Source of the DNA: Ktedonobacteria bacterium brp13 | GTDB taxonomy: Bacteria; Chloroflexota; Ktedonobacteria; Ktedonobacterales; Ktedonobacteraceae | DNA: 64,000 nucleotides | NCBI GenBank assembly: GCA_015099395.1 | Contig: AP024096.1 | Span: forward strand, 4,712,001-4,776,000 | Reading direction: 5' to 3' | In this document: positions 51,724 through 61,775 of the stretch, piece after piece | How positions within the stretch are numbered: the stretch's first letter is position 1 | Layout: each line of letters opens with the position of its first letter | The notes under the pieces: model-generated | Database searches by the model: none | What the model saw: the letters and a program-made list of their open reading frames with translations, nothing else | What the model was told of the DNA's origin: nothing | Program-made: the position numbers and the translations under genes

Positions 51724-53204
51724 ACGATTGCTCCCGTTCAAGATTGAAAAAAACAACATAGAACTTGCCACGAGGAGCGAGCACAGTCTTCAAAAGGGAG
51801 GAAACAAGGAAAAAGAAAAGAAAGTAACGTGCTCGCGCCTTGCGAACACATTCGGGGATAATCAAAGCAGGAAGAATCCAAGAAGAGTACTCAGCGAAAT
51901 CTACTGCTTGCTCGGTGCGAGTAAGCATATTACGGAGCGCCTGTTCCTGCTGCGTAAGACCCGGCGTGTTCGCCTACGCAGCCAGTACAATCATGGAGAT
52001 GTATTCGTTAATGAGACCACAGCGCAAGATGGCCGAGCAGTCGATGAGTTTTATATGCATGTATGAAGTGTACCTGAGAGCTTGCGGGTTGTCAAATTTC
52101 GGAAGAGTCAATAATTGAGCTTAGTGAACTGCACGAGCCTTATAGACTGTGATCGATGGCTTACTCCTTACTATCAGCTTCCAATATGTGAATTGATCTC
52201 GATCAGAATATCACGATCAACATACTATGTTTGTACCATAAAGCATCTCCCTTACGTGTCGATTGAGTAACTCAGTGTGCGCACGAGCGACGAGAGTCGG
52301 GTGAGTGTTTGGAATGAGCTCTCAGTGGTATTGACGTCAGTTACCATGTTTTTTGTCAGAAGGTTGTGTACTTTGCGTTATGTCAAGCATCGTATAACAT
52401 TGTATGTATGGGCTCAAGTTCTTATGGGTAGAGACCATGAAATGCTCTGGCAGAGTTAAGGCCGGCGAGATAGTAGGAATCAATGGGAGATAGGAATAGC
52501 AAACAGCAGGAAATTCTAATCCTTTCCTCTTAACTTAAACGGATAATTGTGCTATAATGAGCTTATACCCAAAAACATAATGAGAGTTTGTGGCGGTAGT
52601 GATTACTAAGATCTTATACCGAAAACCAACATGACTGACGTGGTGCGTCAGGTTTTCAGATCAGCGGTAAATGGTCGGCAGGGTACGCGGCATATTCAAT
52701 CGTTAAACAATTGTGTTATCTCTTACTCAATGCCTGATAATTTGAATGCAGTAGGCCAGTAAGGATCGATTGAAGCAGCGCAGGTACATCAGAATGATGC
52801 AACTCTCAGGGTTATCTCAACGAATCCGATCGCAGGATTGGACAAAGAGTATCGCAGATCTACAATTAAAAAATATCCTCCGAAACGTAGAAAGGGCTGG
52901 TTTCCTGGCGTCGTATAGCGAGCAAGAATCCGGCTTTTTTTGTCTCTACGGTCTCAGCGGTCTCAGACTGGTCGGGTGTCATAAGTGGATGTGGGTAAGG
53001 GAGCATATTGACCGAGCGGGGTATTGCTTTGATACTCTGACATCCATATCCATTCCTCTTATTCATTCCCGATCATGTAGTGCGTTTCTGAGCCATCTGT
53101 AGGTAGCATGTAGCCTCGTCAGAAATTGTAGTGTTTGAATTTCTCAGGACGGGTCGGGACCCCATCGTTCATACACTACTAGTCATACACAGAGAGGATG
53201 AACT
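51724..53204. other. Long intergenic region with REP-like elements
   Basis: About 1.5 kb between the MFS gene and prkA. It has one REP-like element (52607-52671) and a degenerate relative near 52275-52325 (GCGCACGAGCGACGAGAGTC..TTTGGAATGAGCTC). Frames of 70-150 codons in the region overlap one another, lack ribosome sites and show no domain, so none is called. The 5' region of prkA probably holds its promoter. Confidence 0.5.
52607..52671 (-). repeat. REP-like element, copy 5 (diverged)
   Basis: TAAGATCTTATACCGAAAAC, a shortened central hairpin, then GGTTTTCAGATCAGCGGTAAA. Same orientation as copy 2, with several changes and a loss in the middle, yet the outer arms still pair. Confidence 0.75.
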
Positions 53205-55100
53205 ATGGATCTGGTGAAGCGGTTAGAAGAATATAGGGACCGTGAGCGTGAGCTCATGTGGCAAGGGACCTTTGCGGAGTACTTCGAGACGGCTTGTAAA
53301 CAGCCCGAAGTTGCCCGCCTGTCCCACGAGCGCATCTATCATATGATTATGGATGCCGGTATGGAAACAAATCGTAATGGTGAGCCGCGCTACAAATTCT
53401 TTGACCAGGAGATCTTTGGTATTGAGAAGCCGCTACAGCAGATCGTTGACTACTTCCATTCAGCTGCACAGCGTTTAGAGGTACGAAAGCGTATTCTGCT
53501 GCTGATGGGTCCAGTCGGTGGTGGTAAATCGACTATTGTTCACTTGATCAAGCGTGGCCTGGAGGCGTATAGTCGCGCTCCAGAGGGTGCCATTTATGCG
53601 CTGAGTGAATGCCCGATGCACGAGGAGCCATTGCATTTGATCCCGCACGAACTACGTGGAGACATTGAGAAAGAGTTCGGGATCTACATTGAGGGTGATC
53701 TGTGCCCCCATTGCCGCTATATGGTGGATACGCGTTTTGGTGGCCACATCGAAGAGGTGCCAGTCAAACGTATCACCTTCAGCGAGAAATATCGGGTAGG
53801 TGTTGGAACCTTTACCCCCTCGGACCCCAAGAGTCAGGATATCAGCGAACTGGTGGGCGGTATCGACCTTTCTACAATTGGTGAGGTCGGCGTTGAGAGC
53901 GATCCACGCGCCTATCGTTTTGACGGTGAGCTCAATATCGCCAATCGTGGCATCATGGAGTTCGTCGAGATGTTGAAGACCGATGAGAAATTTCTCTATG
54001 TTTTGCTGACCCTGAGTCAGGAGCAGAATATTAAGACCGGTCGCTTCAGCATGATCTATGCCGACGAGGTCGTCGTCAGTCACACCAATGAGCATGAGTA
54101 CCAGTCGTTTGTGGGTAATAAGAAGTCGGAAGCCTTGCAGGACCGTATTATTCTGGCAAAGGTGCCCTATAATCTACGCGTCTCTGACGAAGTCAAGATC
54201 TATGAAAAGTTACTCAGGCAGAGTGCGTTGCAGAATGTTCATATCGCACCGAACACCTTGCTCGTCTCCAGTACCTTTGCGGTCCTTACGCGTCTGGAGC
54301 CCTCTAAAAAGGCGGGGATGAGCATCATGAAGAAGTTGCGGCTCTACGATGGTGAAGACACCGAGGACTTTAAGCAGAAGGACCTGCGTGAGCTGCAGGA
54401 AGAGGCGGTTCGCGAAGGGATGGATGGCATCTCGCCCCGTTATGTTATCAACCGTCTCTCGAATGCATTAATCAAGCAGAACGTTACCTGCATTAATCCA
54501 ATTGATGCGTTGCGTGCCCTGCGCGATGGTCTCGATCAGCATACCAGCATCACGCGTGAAGAGCGCGAGCGTTACCTGAACTTTATCAGCGAAGCGCGTA
54601 AAGAGTACGACGAGATGGCGAAGAAAGAGGTACAGCGAGCGTTCGTGTATTCCTATGAAGAGTCCGCGCGCATCATGCTGAACAATTATCTCGATAACGT
54701 CGAATCGTACTGTAACAAAACCAAGTTGCGTGACCCAATTACCGATGAAGAGATGGATCCCGATGAGCATCTGATGCGCTCGATCGAAGAACAGATTGGA
54801 GTCTCTGAGAACGCCAAGCGCTCATTCCGTGAAGAGATTCTGATTCGTATCTCTTCGCTGGCACGCAAAGGCCAGACCTTTGATTATATGAGTCATGAGC
54901 GCTTGAAAGAGGCTATTGAAAAGAAACTCTTTGCCGACCTGCGTGACGTGGTCAAGATTACCACATCGACGCGCACTCCTGACAAAGAACAGTTGCGCAA
55001 GATCAACGAAGTCGTTGATCGTTTGATGACCGATCATGGCTACTGCCATGTGTGCGCCAACGAAATCCTCCGTTATACTGGAAGCCTCTTGAACCGATAG
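53205..55100 (+). CDS. prkA: PrkA-type serine protein kinase / AAA protein (YeaG family)
   Basis: 631 aa. AAA P-loop LLMGPVGGGKSTIVHLIKRG (about residue 100-118), the zinc-like cysteines CPHCRYMV, AFVYSYEESARIMLNNYLDN and a C-terminal PrkA kinase-like region (HGYCHVCANEILRYTGSLLN). YeaG/PrkA proteins are linked to stress, stationary phase and sporulation; the protease versus kinase activity is debated in the family. Start ATG has AGAGAGGATGAACT upstream. First gene of a prkA-yeaH-spoVR cluster. Confidence 0.95.
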   Translation: MDLVKRLEEYRDRERELMWQGTFAEYFETACKQPEVARLSHERIYHMIMDAGMETNRNGEPRYKFFDQEIFGIEKPLQQIVDYFHSAAQRLEVRKRILLLMGPVGGGKSTIVHLIKRGLEAYSRAPEGAIYALSECPMHEEPLHLIPHELRGDIEKEFGIYIEGDLCPHCRYMVDTRFGGHIEEVPVKRITFSEKYRVGVGTFTPSDPKSQDISELVGGIDLSTIGEVGVESDPRAYRFDGELNIANRGIMEFVEMLKTDEKFLYVLLTLSQEQNIKTGRFSMIYADEVVVSHTNEHEYQSFVGNKKSEALQDRIILAKVPYNLRVSDEVKIYEKLLRQSALQNVHIAPNTLLVSSTFAVLTRLEPSKKAGMSIMKKLRLYDGEDTEDFKQKDLRELQEEAVREGMDGISPRYVINRLSNALIKQNVTCINPIDALRALRDGLDQHTSITREERERYLNFISEARKEYDEMAKKEVQRAFVYSYEESARIMLNNYLDNVESYCNKTKLRDPITDEEMDPDEHLMRSIEEQIGVSENAKRSFREEILIRISSLARKGQTFDYMSHERLKEAIEKKLFADLRDVVKITTSTRTPDKEQLRKINEVVDRLMTDHGYCHVCANEILRYTGSLLNR

Positions 55101-55159
55101 CCGTTGTGATTATCGAGATTCAGGGTGCTACAAGGTCAAAGATGGAGCAGAAAAGGGAA

Positions 55160-55191
55160 CCGTTGGAGACTCAGCAGCGAGCCTCCAACGG
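55160..55191. other. Hairpin between prkA and yeaH
   Basis: Perfect 9-bp stem CCGTTGGAG / CTCCAACGG with a 14-base loop in the 246-bp gap between prkA and yeaH. No T-run, so not an intrinsic terminator; it may be a processing site or stabiliser in a shared transcript. Confidence 0.5.
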
Positions 55192-55346
55192 CATAGCCCT
55201 GATGACGTCAAAACGCATAGAGACGCTATCAAGAAAGGCTCTGGTAAATCAGGTCCGATCGCAGCAGACCTGGTCCGAGAATACCCTGGCATCCGCGCAC
55301 ATTTCCTCTGTTGTTTCATCACCCAGTGCAGTAAGGAGTATGCTTC

Positions 55347-56489
55347 ATGTCTGTCTCCCAACATGACTGGTCGTTACACCGCAAAGGTCAGATGGACCAG
55401 GAGCGCCACAAAGAGAAGATCCGCGAGGCGATCAAGAAGAATCTGAGTGATATCGTGAGCGAAGAGAGCATCATCCTCTCCGATGGCAAGAAGCAGGTTC
55501 GCGTACCAATTCGCTCGCTTGAAGAATATAACTTCCGTTATGACCATGGTCGTCAGCAGCACGCCGGACAGGGTAACGGCAAAAGCAAGGTCGGTGACGT
55601 TGTGGCGCAAGAGCCGCGTCCCAGCAAGGGGAAGAAGGGTGAGGCGGGTAAGGATGCTGGCTACGACTACTACGAGGCCGAGATCTCGATGGACGAGTTG
55701 GCCGCGATGATCTTCGAGGATCTGGGTCTGCCCAACCTTGAGCAGAAGCGGCAACAAGAGATGGAGACCGAGGCGGTCCGTTTTACTGACGTACGCAAAA
55801 AGGGTCCCATGGCTAATCTCGACAAGAAGCGCACGATCATGGAAAACATCAAGCGTAATGCCGCCAAAGGCGATGCCTCCTTCAAAGATATCAAATCCGA
55901 CGACCTGCGCTACAAGACCTGGGAACCGACCATCAAGTTTCAGTCGAATGCCGTCGTTATCGCAATGATGGACGTCAGTGGTTCAATGGGCGAATTTGAG
56001 AAATATATCGCCCGTAGCTTCTACTTTTGGATGGTACGCTTTTTACGTACAAAGTACAACAACGTCAAGATAGTTTTTATCAGTCACCATACAGAGGCGA
56101 AAGAGGTCACGGAGGACGAGTTCTTCCATAAAGGGGAGAGTGGTGGCACGCAGGTCTCATCTGCCTATGAGCTAGCGTTACAGATCATTCAGGAGCGCTA
56201 CAATCCAGATGATTGGAACATCTATCCTTTCCACTTCTCCGATGGTGATAATCTGCCGTGGGACAACGACCGTTGTGTACAACTTGTCAATAAGCTCATG
56301 GCGCAGTGTAACATCTTCGGGTATGGCGAGATTCGCGAGGGCCATTATCGTTCACCAAGTACCTTGATGTCGGCCTATAACAAGATTAACGACAAGAAAT
56401 TTACCGCCGTTACTATCTCTGATAAGAAAGAGGTGTATCCTGCGCTGCGTAAATTCTTTGCCCAACGTGATCCTGTGCCTAGCCGGTAA
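55347..56489 (+). CDS. YeaH/YhbH family protein (DUF444)
   Basis: 380 aa. Basic N-terminus (HRKGQMDQERHKEKIREAIK) followed by a von Willebrand A-type domain with MIDAS-like MMDVSGSMGEFEKYI and later TQVSSAYELALQIIQ. DUF444 proteins accompany PrkA and SpoVR in many bacteria. Start ATG has AAGGAG 8 bases upstream. Positions and order match the yeaG-yeaH-ycgB arrangement of E. coli. Confidence 0.93.
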   Translation: MSVSQHDWSLHRKGQMDQERHKEKIREAIKKNLSDIVSEESIILSDGKKQVRVPIRSLEEYNFRYDHGRQQHAGQGNGKSKVGDVVAQEPRPSKGKKGEAGKDAGYDYYEAEISMDELAAMIFEDLGLPNLEQKRQQEMETEAVRFTDVRKKGPMANLDKKRTIMENIKRNAAKGDASFKDIKSDDLRYKTWEPTIKFQSNAVVIAMMDVSGSMGEFEKYIARSFYFWMVRFLRTKYNNVKIVFISHHTEAKEVTEDEFFHKGESGGTQVSSAYELALQIIQERYNPDDWNIYPFHFSDGDNLPWDNDRCVQLVNKLMAQCNIFGYGEIREGHYRSPSTLMSAYNKINDKKFTAVTISDKKEVYPALRKFFAQRDPVPSR

Positions 56490-56532
56490 GCCGTCAGGGC
56501 AGTCAGGTAGTTAGTGTCAGAGGAGATCGCGC

Positions 56533-57996
56533 ATGATTAGTGATAGTAATGCAAGTCTTACCGACATTGAGCGTCTGCGTGACGGGATCGATGCGGCATG
56601 GGCAGAGGCGCGTAAATTTGGCCTTGATCCATTTCCAACGCACTTTGAGCTTGTGCCCGCCTCGATTATGTATGAGTTCGCCTCCTACAGTCTGCCGGGA
56701 CGCTTCAGCCATTGGACGCACGGAAAGGCGTTCTATCGTCAGAAGATGCAGTATGATCTGGGCTTGAGTAAGATCTACGAGATGGTCGTCAATACCAATC
56801 CCAGCTATGCTTTTCTGATGGAGATGAATGACCTGCTGCAAAACACCTTTGTCGCTGCACATGTCTTTGGTCATACAGATTTCTTTAAAAATAACGCGTA
56901 CTTCCAGCATACGTCGCGGCGCATGATCGATAAAGCCAGTATTCATGCCGAGCGGATCGCGAAGTACGAGTTTGATCATGGGAAGGATGTTGTAGAGCAT
57001 TTTCTTGATTCGGTGCTCTCGATTCAGGAGCATGTCGATTATAACCTCTTGCTGCACGATAATGATCCGCATCGTGACGACGATAAGGATGAGAAGCGCG
57101 GAAAGTCAGGTGGTGAGTATAGTGATCTGTGGGGGCTCGACGAGAAGCTACAGAAGGCTGAAGAGGAGCGTGAGATGCAACCTGGTCGGCCTCCGAAGTT
57201 TCCAGAAAAGCCGGAGAAGGATCTCCTGCTCTTTTTGTTACGCCACGCTCCACATTTAGAACCATGGCAGCGGGACGTCATCGAGATCGTGCGTACCGAG
57301 ATGCTTTACTTTGTGCCCCAGATGCAGACCAAGACCATGAATGAAGGCTGGGCCAGCATCTGGCATTCGCGTATCATGCGTGAACTGGGAGATCGCGGTA
57401 TCCTCTCGGATTCCGAGACCATCGAGTTTGCGCAACTGCATTCCGGTGTCCTCACTCCATCACGTACCTCATTGAATCCGTATTATATCGGCTACAAGGT
57501 GTTTGAGGATATCGAGCGGCGCTGGGACAATCCAACGGAAGAGGAGATTGCCAGATTAGGGCGCAAACCTGGCATGGGTCGGCAGAAGATCTTCGAGGTG
57601 CGTGAACTGGACAATGACGTCTCATTCTTGCGCAACTACCTGACCGAGGATCTTGTCAAAGACCTGGACCTCTACCTCTACAAGAAAGAGGGCGACGAGT
57701 GGGTCATCGCAGAGAAGAACTGGCAGAAGGTCCGCGATACCATCGTTGCTAACATGACCAACTTCGGCTATCCGTACCTCGTCGTCGAGAACGGCGATTA
57801 CCGTGGTAATCGTGAACTCTACCTCAAGCATATGTTCGAGGGCCAGGAACTGGACCTCAACTATGCCGAGAAGACGATGCAGCATGTCTATCATATGTGG
57901 GGCCGACCAGTGCATCTGGAGACCATCTTTGAAGGCAAACGCATCCTGCTCACCTTTGACGGCGAACGAAATAGCAAAAGTACGCTCGAAAAATAG
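56533..57996 (+). CDS. SpoVR family protein (YcgB-like)
   Basis: 487 aa. Recognisable SpoVR stretches: YEFASYSLPGRFSHWTHGKA, VVNTNPSYAFLMEMNDLLQN, AAHVFGHTDFFKNNAYFQHT, and PQMQTKTMNEGWASIWHSRI. In Bacillus, SpoVR is needed for spore cortex formation; in E. coli YcgB is a stationary-phase protein. Start ATG has AGAGGAGATCGCGC upstream. 43 bp after yeaH, so co-transcription is likely. Ktedonobacteria form spores, which fits the context, but the role here is inference. Confidence 0.95.
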   Translation: MISDSNASLTDIERLRDGIDAAWAEARKFGLDPFPTHFELVPASIMYEFASYSLPGRFSHWTHGKAFYRQKMQYDLGLSKIYEMVVNTNPSYAFLMEMNDLLQNTFVAAHVFGHTDFFKNNAYFQHTSRRMIDKASIHAERIAKYEFDHGKDVVEHFLDSVLSIQEHVDYNLLLHDNDPHRDDDKDEKRGKSGGEYSDLWGLDEKLQKAEEEREMQPGRPPKFPEKPEKDLLLFLLRHAPHLEPWQRDVIEIVRTEMLYFVPQMQTKTMNEGWASIWHSRIMRELGDRGILSDSETIEFAQLHSGVLTPSRTSLNPYYIGYKVFEDIERRWDNPTEEEIARLGRKPGMGRQKIFEVRELDNDVSFLRNYLTEDLVKDLDLYLYKKEGDEWVIAEKNWQKVRDTIVANMTNFGYPYLVVENGDYRGNRELYLKHMFEGQELDLNYAEKTMQHVYHMWGRPVHLETIFEGKRILLTFDGERNSKSTLEK

Positions 57997-58002
57997 GTTG
58001 TT

Positions 58003-58039
58003 AGCATGGGGGCAGGTAAGAGAAACCTGCCCCTATGCT
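58003..58039 (+). terminator. Hairpin after spoVR
   Basis: AGCATGGGGGCAGGT / ACCTGCCCCTATGCT, nearly perfect 15-bp stem, beginning 7 bp beyond the spoVR stop. The T-run is delayed, so termination strength is uncertain. Confidence 0.65.
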
Positions 58040-58231
58040 AGCGCTGCTGCTTTTTGCTGTTGCCTCCGCTTTTATTCGCCATCGTCTACAATCTCGCAAA
58101 AAACCTGCCTCCCTCAATGTGCACCAGGCTCTACCGTATTGTGGACCTCACTGTTTGCTCGCTAATCGCAGTGATATAATCAGGAGGCAGATTAATTTAT
58201 AGCATCGGTTATGTAGCAAGGATGGGGCTTT

Positions 58232-59101
58232 ATGGCGCTAACATTGGAAGTACTCTGGCGACGAGGAACAGAAAAATTAACGCGGTCGAAGATCATTCGT
58301 CCACGTCTGGATGCGCAGGTGTTGTTGAGTGCTGTGACTGGTCTGGATCGTGCGCAGTTGATGACATATCCGGAGCGTGAAGCTACTGAGCAACAGGTGC
58401 AGCAATTTCGAACTTTTATACAACGGCGCAGCGACAATGAGCCGATTGCCTATATTCTGAATAACAAAGAGTTTTACCGACTCGACTTTTTCGTTGATCA
58501 GCGTGTCCTGATTCCGCGTCCAGATACTGAGATGTTGGTAGAGCAAGCACTCGGCATTATTGAGCAGCGCATCGCAGTTGGAGAGACACCTCTGGTGGCA
58601 GATATCGGCACAGGTAGTGGTGCGATCCCGATTGCTATTGCCGTGAATGAGCCACGTCTCCCACGCATCTACGCCTGCGATGTCTCACCAGATGCTCTGG
58701 CCGTCGCGCGTATTAATAGTGAACGGCACAATGTCGCAGATCGTGTATTTTTGCTGAATGGCAATCTGGTCGAGCCATTACCCGAGACAGTTGATATCTT
58801 GCTCGCCAACCTGCCCTATGTAGGGACTGGAGAAGTGGGTAGCATGAGTCGTGATGTCCTGGCTTATGAACCGCATCTCGCTCTCTTCAGTGGCCCACAT
58901 GGGCTAGACCTCTTGTACCAATTGTGTGAAGATATCCAACAATCTGGTACCCTGAAAGATAGAGGTGTAATCTTGTTAGAGATTGGGTATCAGCAGAGCG
59001 AGTTGCTAACTCCGATGCTGAAAAACCTCTGGCCTACTGCGACGGTCAGCAGCCAAAAGGACTATGCGGGCTGGAATCGTCTGATCCAAGTATGCCTCTG
59101 A
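58232..59101 (+). CDS. prmC: PrmC/HemK-type peptide release factor glutamine methyltransferase
   Basis: 289 aa. PrmC methylates the GGQ glutamine of release factors. Features: N-terminal helical domain; EPIAYILNNKEFYRLDFFVD and RVLIPRPDTEMLVEQAL; SAM motif ADIGTGSGAIPIAIAV; catalytic-type LLANLPYV, where the more usual NPPY is NLPY; and YEPHLALFSGPHGLDLL. The ATG has AAGGATGGGGCTTT upstream. It stands 62 bp ahead of the WecA-like transferase frame and may be co-transcribed with it. In many genomes prmC follows prfA, but no prfA is seen here. Confidence 0.93.
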   Translation: MALTLEVLWRRGTEKLTRSKIIRPRLDAQVLLSAVTGLDRAQLMTYPEREATEQQVQQFRTFIQRRSDNEPIAYILNNKEFYRLDFFVDQRVLIPRPDTEMLVEQALGIIEQRIAVGETPLVADIGTGSGAIPIAIAVNEPRLPRIYACDVSPDALAVARINSERHNVADRVFLLNGNLVEPLPETVDILLANLPYVGTGEVGSMSRDVLAYEPHLALFSGPHGLDLLYQLCEDIQQSGTLKDRGVILLEIGYQQSELLTPMLKNLWPTATVSSQKDYAGWNRLIQVCL

Positions 59102-59190
59102 TATGCGTTATATAGAAAGAGAGGATCTCGTAGATCCTTCGTCGCTCTATTGAACACATTGTTTTGGTGTTTTACTATCAGGGGGCATAC

Positions 59191-60579
59191 ATGGTTCTGG
59201 CGAATATAATAGACGCCCAGCCACATATAGTGTTATCGTCGATATCATTGTCACTACAGTCACATGTTGATCATCCCGCTACGAGCTTGCTGCTGCTGAT
59301 AGGTGGAGCTCTATGCGCGTTTATTTTATCGTATCTATTGAATTTTGCTGTGGCGTTTCTGTGCCGTAAATATAATATCCTGCGTAAACCTGAGCCGGGT
59401 CGGGCACCAGATACGGTGACGCGGCTGGGTGGCGTTGGCATCTATGTCGCATTTGTCATCTCAGCGCTGATCTTCTATATTCATAATGGTGATCTTCAGA
59501 GTAAAGAGCTAACTATCTTCTGGCTGTTCCTGGCGGCTGCGACGCTCATCGTACTTGTGCATGCCTATGATGATGTGCGGCCTATGAAGCCGTTGCCCAA
59601 GTTGATAGCGCAAACGTTGGCTGTCGTGATCATCATGGGACCCTATCTGAACGGTCACTTCAACGGCGTCCTGCTTTTCGGTTTCAGCAATCCCTTTCAG
59701 ACGCTCTCCTGTGGCACGCTACACTGGTGCCAGGATCCCACGGTCAATATTTTTATCCACGACACCACAATTCGCTGGCTAGCACTGCCGGCCGTCCTCT
59801 TTACCTGGTTCTGGATGGTTGGCATGATGAATGCTGTCAATCTGACCGATGGCCTGGATGGTCTGGCAGGTGGTATCGTCGCCATTACCGCAATCTTTAT
59901 CATGATTACCAGTTGGCTGCTGCACCAGTATACCATTGCAGTCCTGGCTGGTATCTTCGCTGGTGCGGTGCTTGGCTTCTTGCCACACAACTGGAATCCG
60001 GCGCGTATGTACATGGGTGATAGTGGCTCGCAGTTCCTGGGTCTGGCACTGGCGGTCCTCTCGATCATGGGTGGAGCCAAGGTCGCGCTCGCCTTCATGG
60101 TACTGGGTGTCCCGATCCTGGATGTCGCAGTCGTCATGATCAACCGCGTACGGCGTGGACAGAGTCCCATCCACTATGATAGGACGCACCTGCACTATCG
60201 CTTACAGTCCACCGGACTGAGCGTGCGGCAGATCTGCTATCTCTTCTACGGCCTCACCATCTTCTTTGGCATCCTGGCCCTCCTCTTTGATCATATCCTA
60301 AAACTGATCGGTATCGCCGTCGTCGTCATCGTCATGGGTTCCTTGATCTACTGGGTAGACACGCGCCACCGTGCACGTGGAGTCAAAATCAAAATCGACA
60401 ACAGCGACCCCACGCCCTCCGGTTCAGGTAATGCGCTGACACCACCGCAAGATGCACCAAGCGTTCCCGCAACGCCCGCAGCGTCCGATGACATCCCTGA
60501 CCACGACATTGACATTCCGCATACACCAACACCACCCGAAATGTTAACACAATCCACTGAGAAGTCGTATATCCCATAA
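59191..60579 (+). CDS. WecA/TagO-type polyprenyl-phosphate GlcNAc-1-phosphate transferase
   Basis: 462 aa integral membrane protein of glycosyltransferase family 4, transferring a sugar-1-phosphate to undecaprenyl phosphate. Motifs: KPEPGRAPDTVTRLGGVGIY, HAYDDVRPMKPLPKLIAQ (DD pair), NAVNLTDGLDGLAGGIVAIT and ARMYMGDSGSQFLGLALAVL (catalytic DxxxD/NxxN set). Around 11 TM helices; a C-terminal Pro/Thr-rich hydrophilic tail of about 60 residues is unusual. The ATG at 59191 follows CAGGGGGCATAC. It belongs to the wall/exopolysaccharide lipid-linked pathway, together with murA from the same window. Confidence 0.92.
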   Translation: MVLANIIDAQPHIVLSSISLSLQSHVDHPATSLLLLIGGALCAFILSYLLNFAVAFLCRKYNILRKPEPGRAPDTVTRLGGVGIYVAFVISALIFYIHNGDLQSKELTIFWLFLAAATLIVLVHAYDDVRPMKPLPKLIAQTLAVVIIMGPYLNGHFNGVLLFGFSNPFQTLSCGTLHWCQDPTVNIFIHDTTIRWLALPAVLFTWFWMVGMMNAVNLTDGLDGLAGGIVAITAIFIMITSWLLHQYTIAVLAGIFAGAVLGFLPHNWNPARMYMGDSGSQFLGLALAVLSIMGGAKVALAFMVLGVPILDVAVVMINRVRRGQSPIHYDRTHLHYRLQSTGLSVRQICYLFYGLTIFFGILALLFDHILKLIGIAVVVIVMGSLIYWVDTRHRARGVKIKIDNSDPTPSGSGNALTPPQDAPSVPATPAASDDIPDHDIDIPHTPTPPEMLTQSTEKSYIP

Positions 60580-60856
60580 GGTTTTCTACAAGGGAGGGCT
60601 CACCGAACCCTCCCATCTTCCCAGGAGAGAGTGAGGTAGGGCGTAAGTGGCTTCTGTATCATAGATAAAGCTCACTATCGCCTGTAATAACGCTAAAACC
60701 CCTGCCTCCCTCTTTGAGGGCTCACCGGTGTAGGTTTTTTGGAAATAGGCCATGAAACCGCCTTCCAGGCCAATGGAGATAGATGGGACGTCATGACAAA
60801 TGCGTCATGTCACTTGCCAATAATGTTCACTATTGCCTGTATAGTGAAATTAAGCC

Positions 60857-61104
60857 CTTGTCCCCCTCTTTGAGGGGGGAGATAGCTTTAGCTATCGGGG
60901 GGAGTGAATGTTCGAATAACGTTGTAATCTCGAATTAAACGCTCTTTATCACGTTCACCTTTATTGTCTGTTATCCTCGATGACGAAATCTACGTCCGAA
61001 TGAGAGATGGCTGGCGTAGAAGAGTCATCGAGAGCATAAGGCGAGGATGGCTCCCCCCGATAGCTAAAGCTATCTCCCCCCTCTGAGAGGGGGACGAGTT
61101 TTTG
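60857..61104 (-). repeat. Type-1 palindromic element, copy 2
   Basis: Inverted copy of 5586-5820: its minus strand contains the same arms (CCCCCTCT, GATAGC-TTTA-GCTATC) and the same interior TCGATGACTCTTCTACGCCA with a few changes. Roughly 80 percent similarity by eye. Confidence 0.75.
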
Positions 61105-61228
61105 GCGAGTTTCCGGGCGATAGTGATATATGAGTTTAATACATGCTTTATATATAATACTGAATGTTCGTGTGCATTTTCTTCTATGAAGATCACCTGG
61201 ATAGGCCAAAAAACCTATACCGGTGAGC

Positions 61229-61415
61229 TCTTTGAGGGGGGAAAGCCGCTTTAGCGGCAGGGGGGAGTAGATTCTCGAACTACGCTTTTAACCTCGATTA
61301 TATACAATCTATCACTTCTACATGTATAGCCTATAATCGAGGAGTACAGGGAATTGCTAGCGTTCTACTCCCCCCTGCCGCCAAAGCGGCTTTCCCCCCT
61401 CAAAGAGGGAGGCAG
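61229..61415 (+). repeat. Type-2 palindromic element, copy 4
   Basis: Left arm CTCTTTGAGGGGGG, hairpin GCCGC-TTTA-GCGGC, AGGGGGGAGTAGA; right arm TCTACTCCCCCCT, hairpin GCCGC-CAAA-GCGGC, CCCCCCTCAAAGAGGGAGGCA. Interior relates to copy 1. Confidence 0.75.
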
Positions 61416-61775
61416 GGGCTTCATTTCCTGTAATAGCGTGCACTCCCTCTGGCAGAGGTAAAACTCCTTTTTTAAGTGAAACACTCCCTAACATATCGTA
61501 ATTAAAAACATAGATGCAGTCTGATCATGAAAATGGGTAAAATACTGCTAAAAACAGGCTGATGCGTGCTTTCTTTGCAGGTACTGAGTCTCTCTTTAAA
61601 CCTGGATCATAGAGTTTGCGTATATGCTTATGATAAGAGGCACAAGAGCTTCAATACTATCAGCATTATCGGTTTATAGTCTCCTATAAGAGAGCAACCC
61701 TTGTTGCTCTTACATACATTCTCTATTGTAGGGAGCTATATTCCCTACTGAATAAAGAACAAGGCAAGGAAATCT

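Larger units (their letters stand above)
60580..61775. repeat. Nest of palindromic repeats (repeat locus 3)
   Basis: About 1.2 kb without genes. It contains GGGAGGG/CCCTCCC at 60592-60614, a block 60721-60856 related to 5821-5950, one type-1 element (60857-61104, inverted relative to copy 1) and one type-2 element (61229-61415). A hairpin AGAGCAAC-CCTT-GTTGCTCT is at 61691-61710, upstream of the ArsA gene. Confidence 0.8.

Noticed and set aside
51611..53102. Frames of 90-151 codons between MFS and prkA
   Set aside because: Mutually overlapping, no ribosome sites, no domains, and some span the repeat copies.
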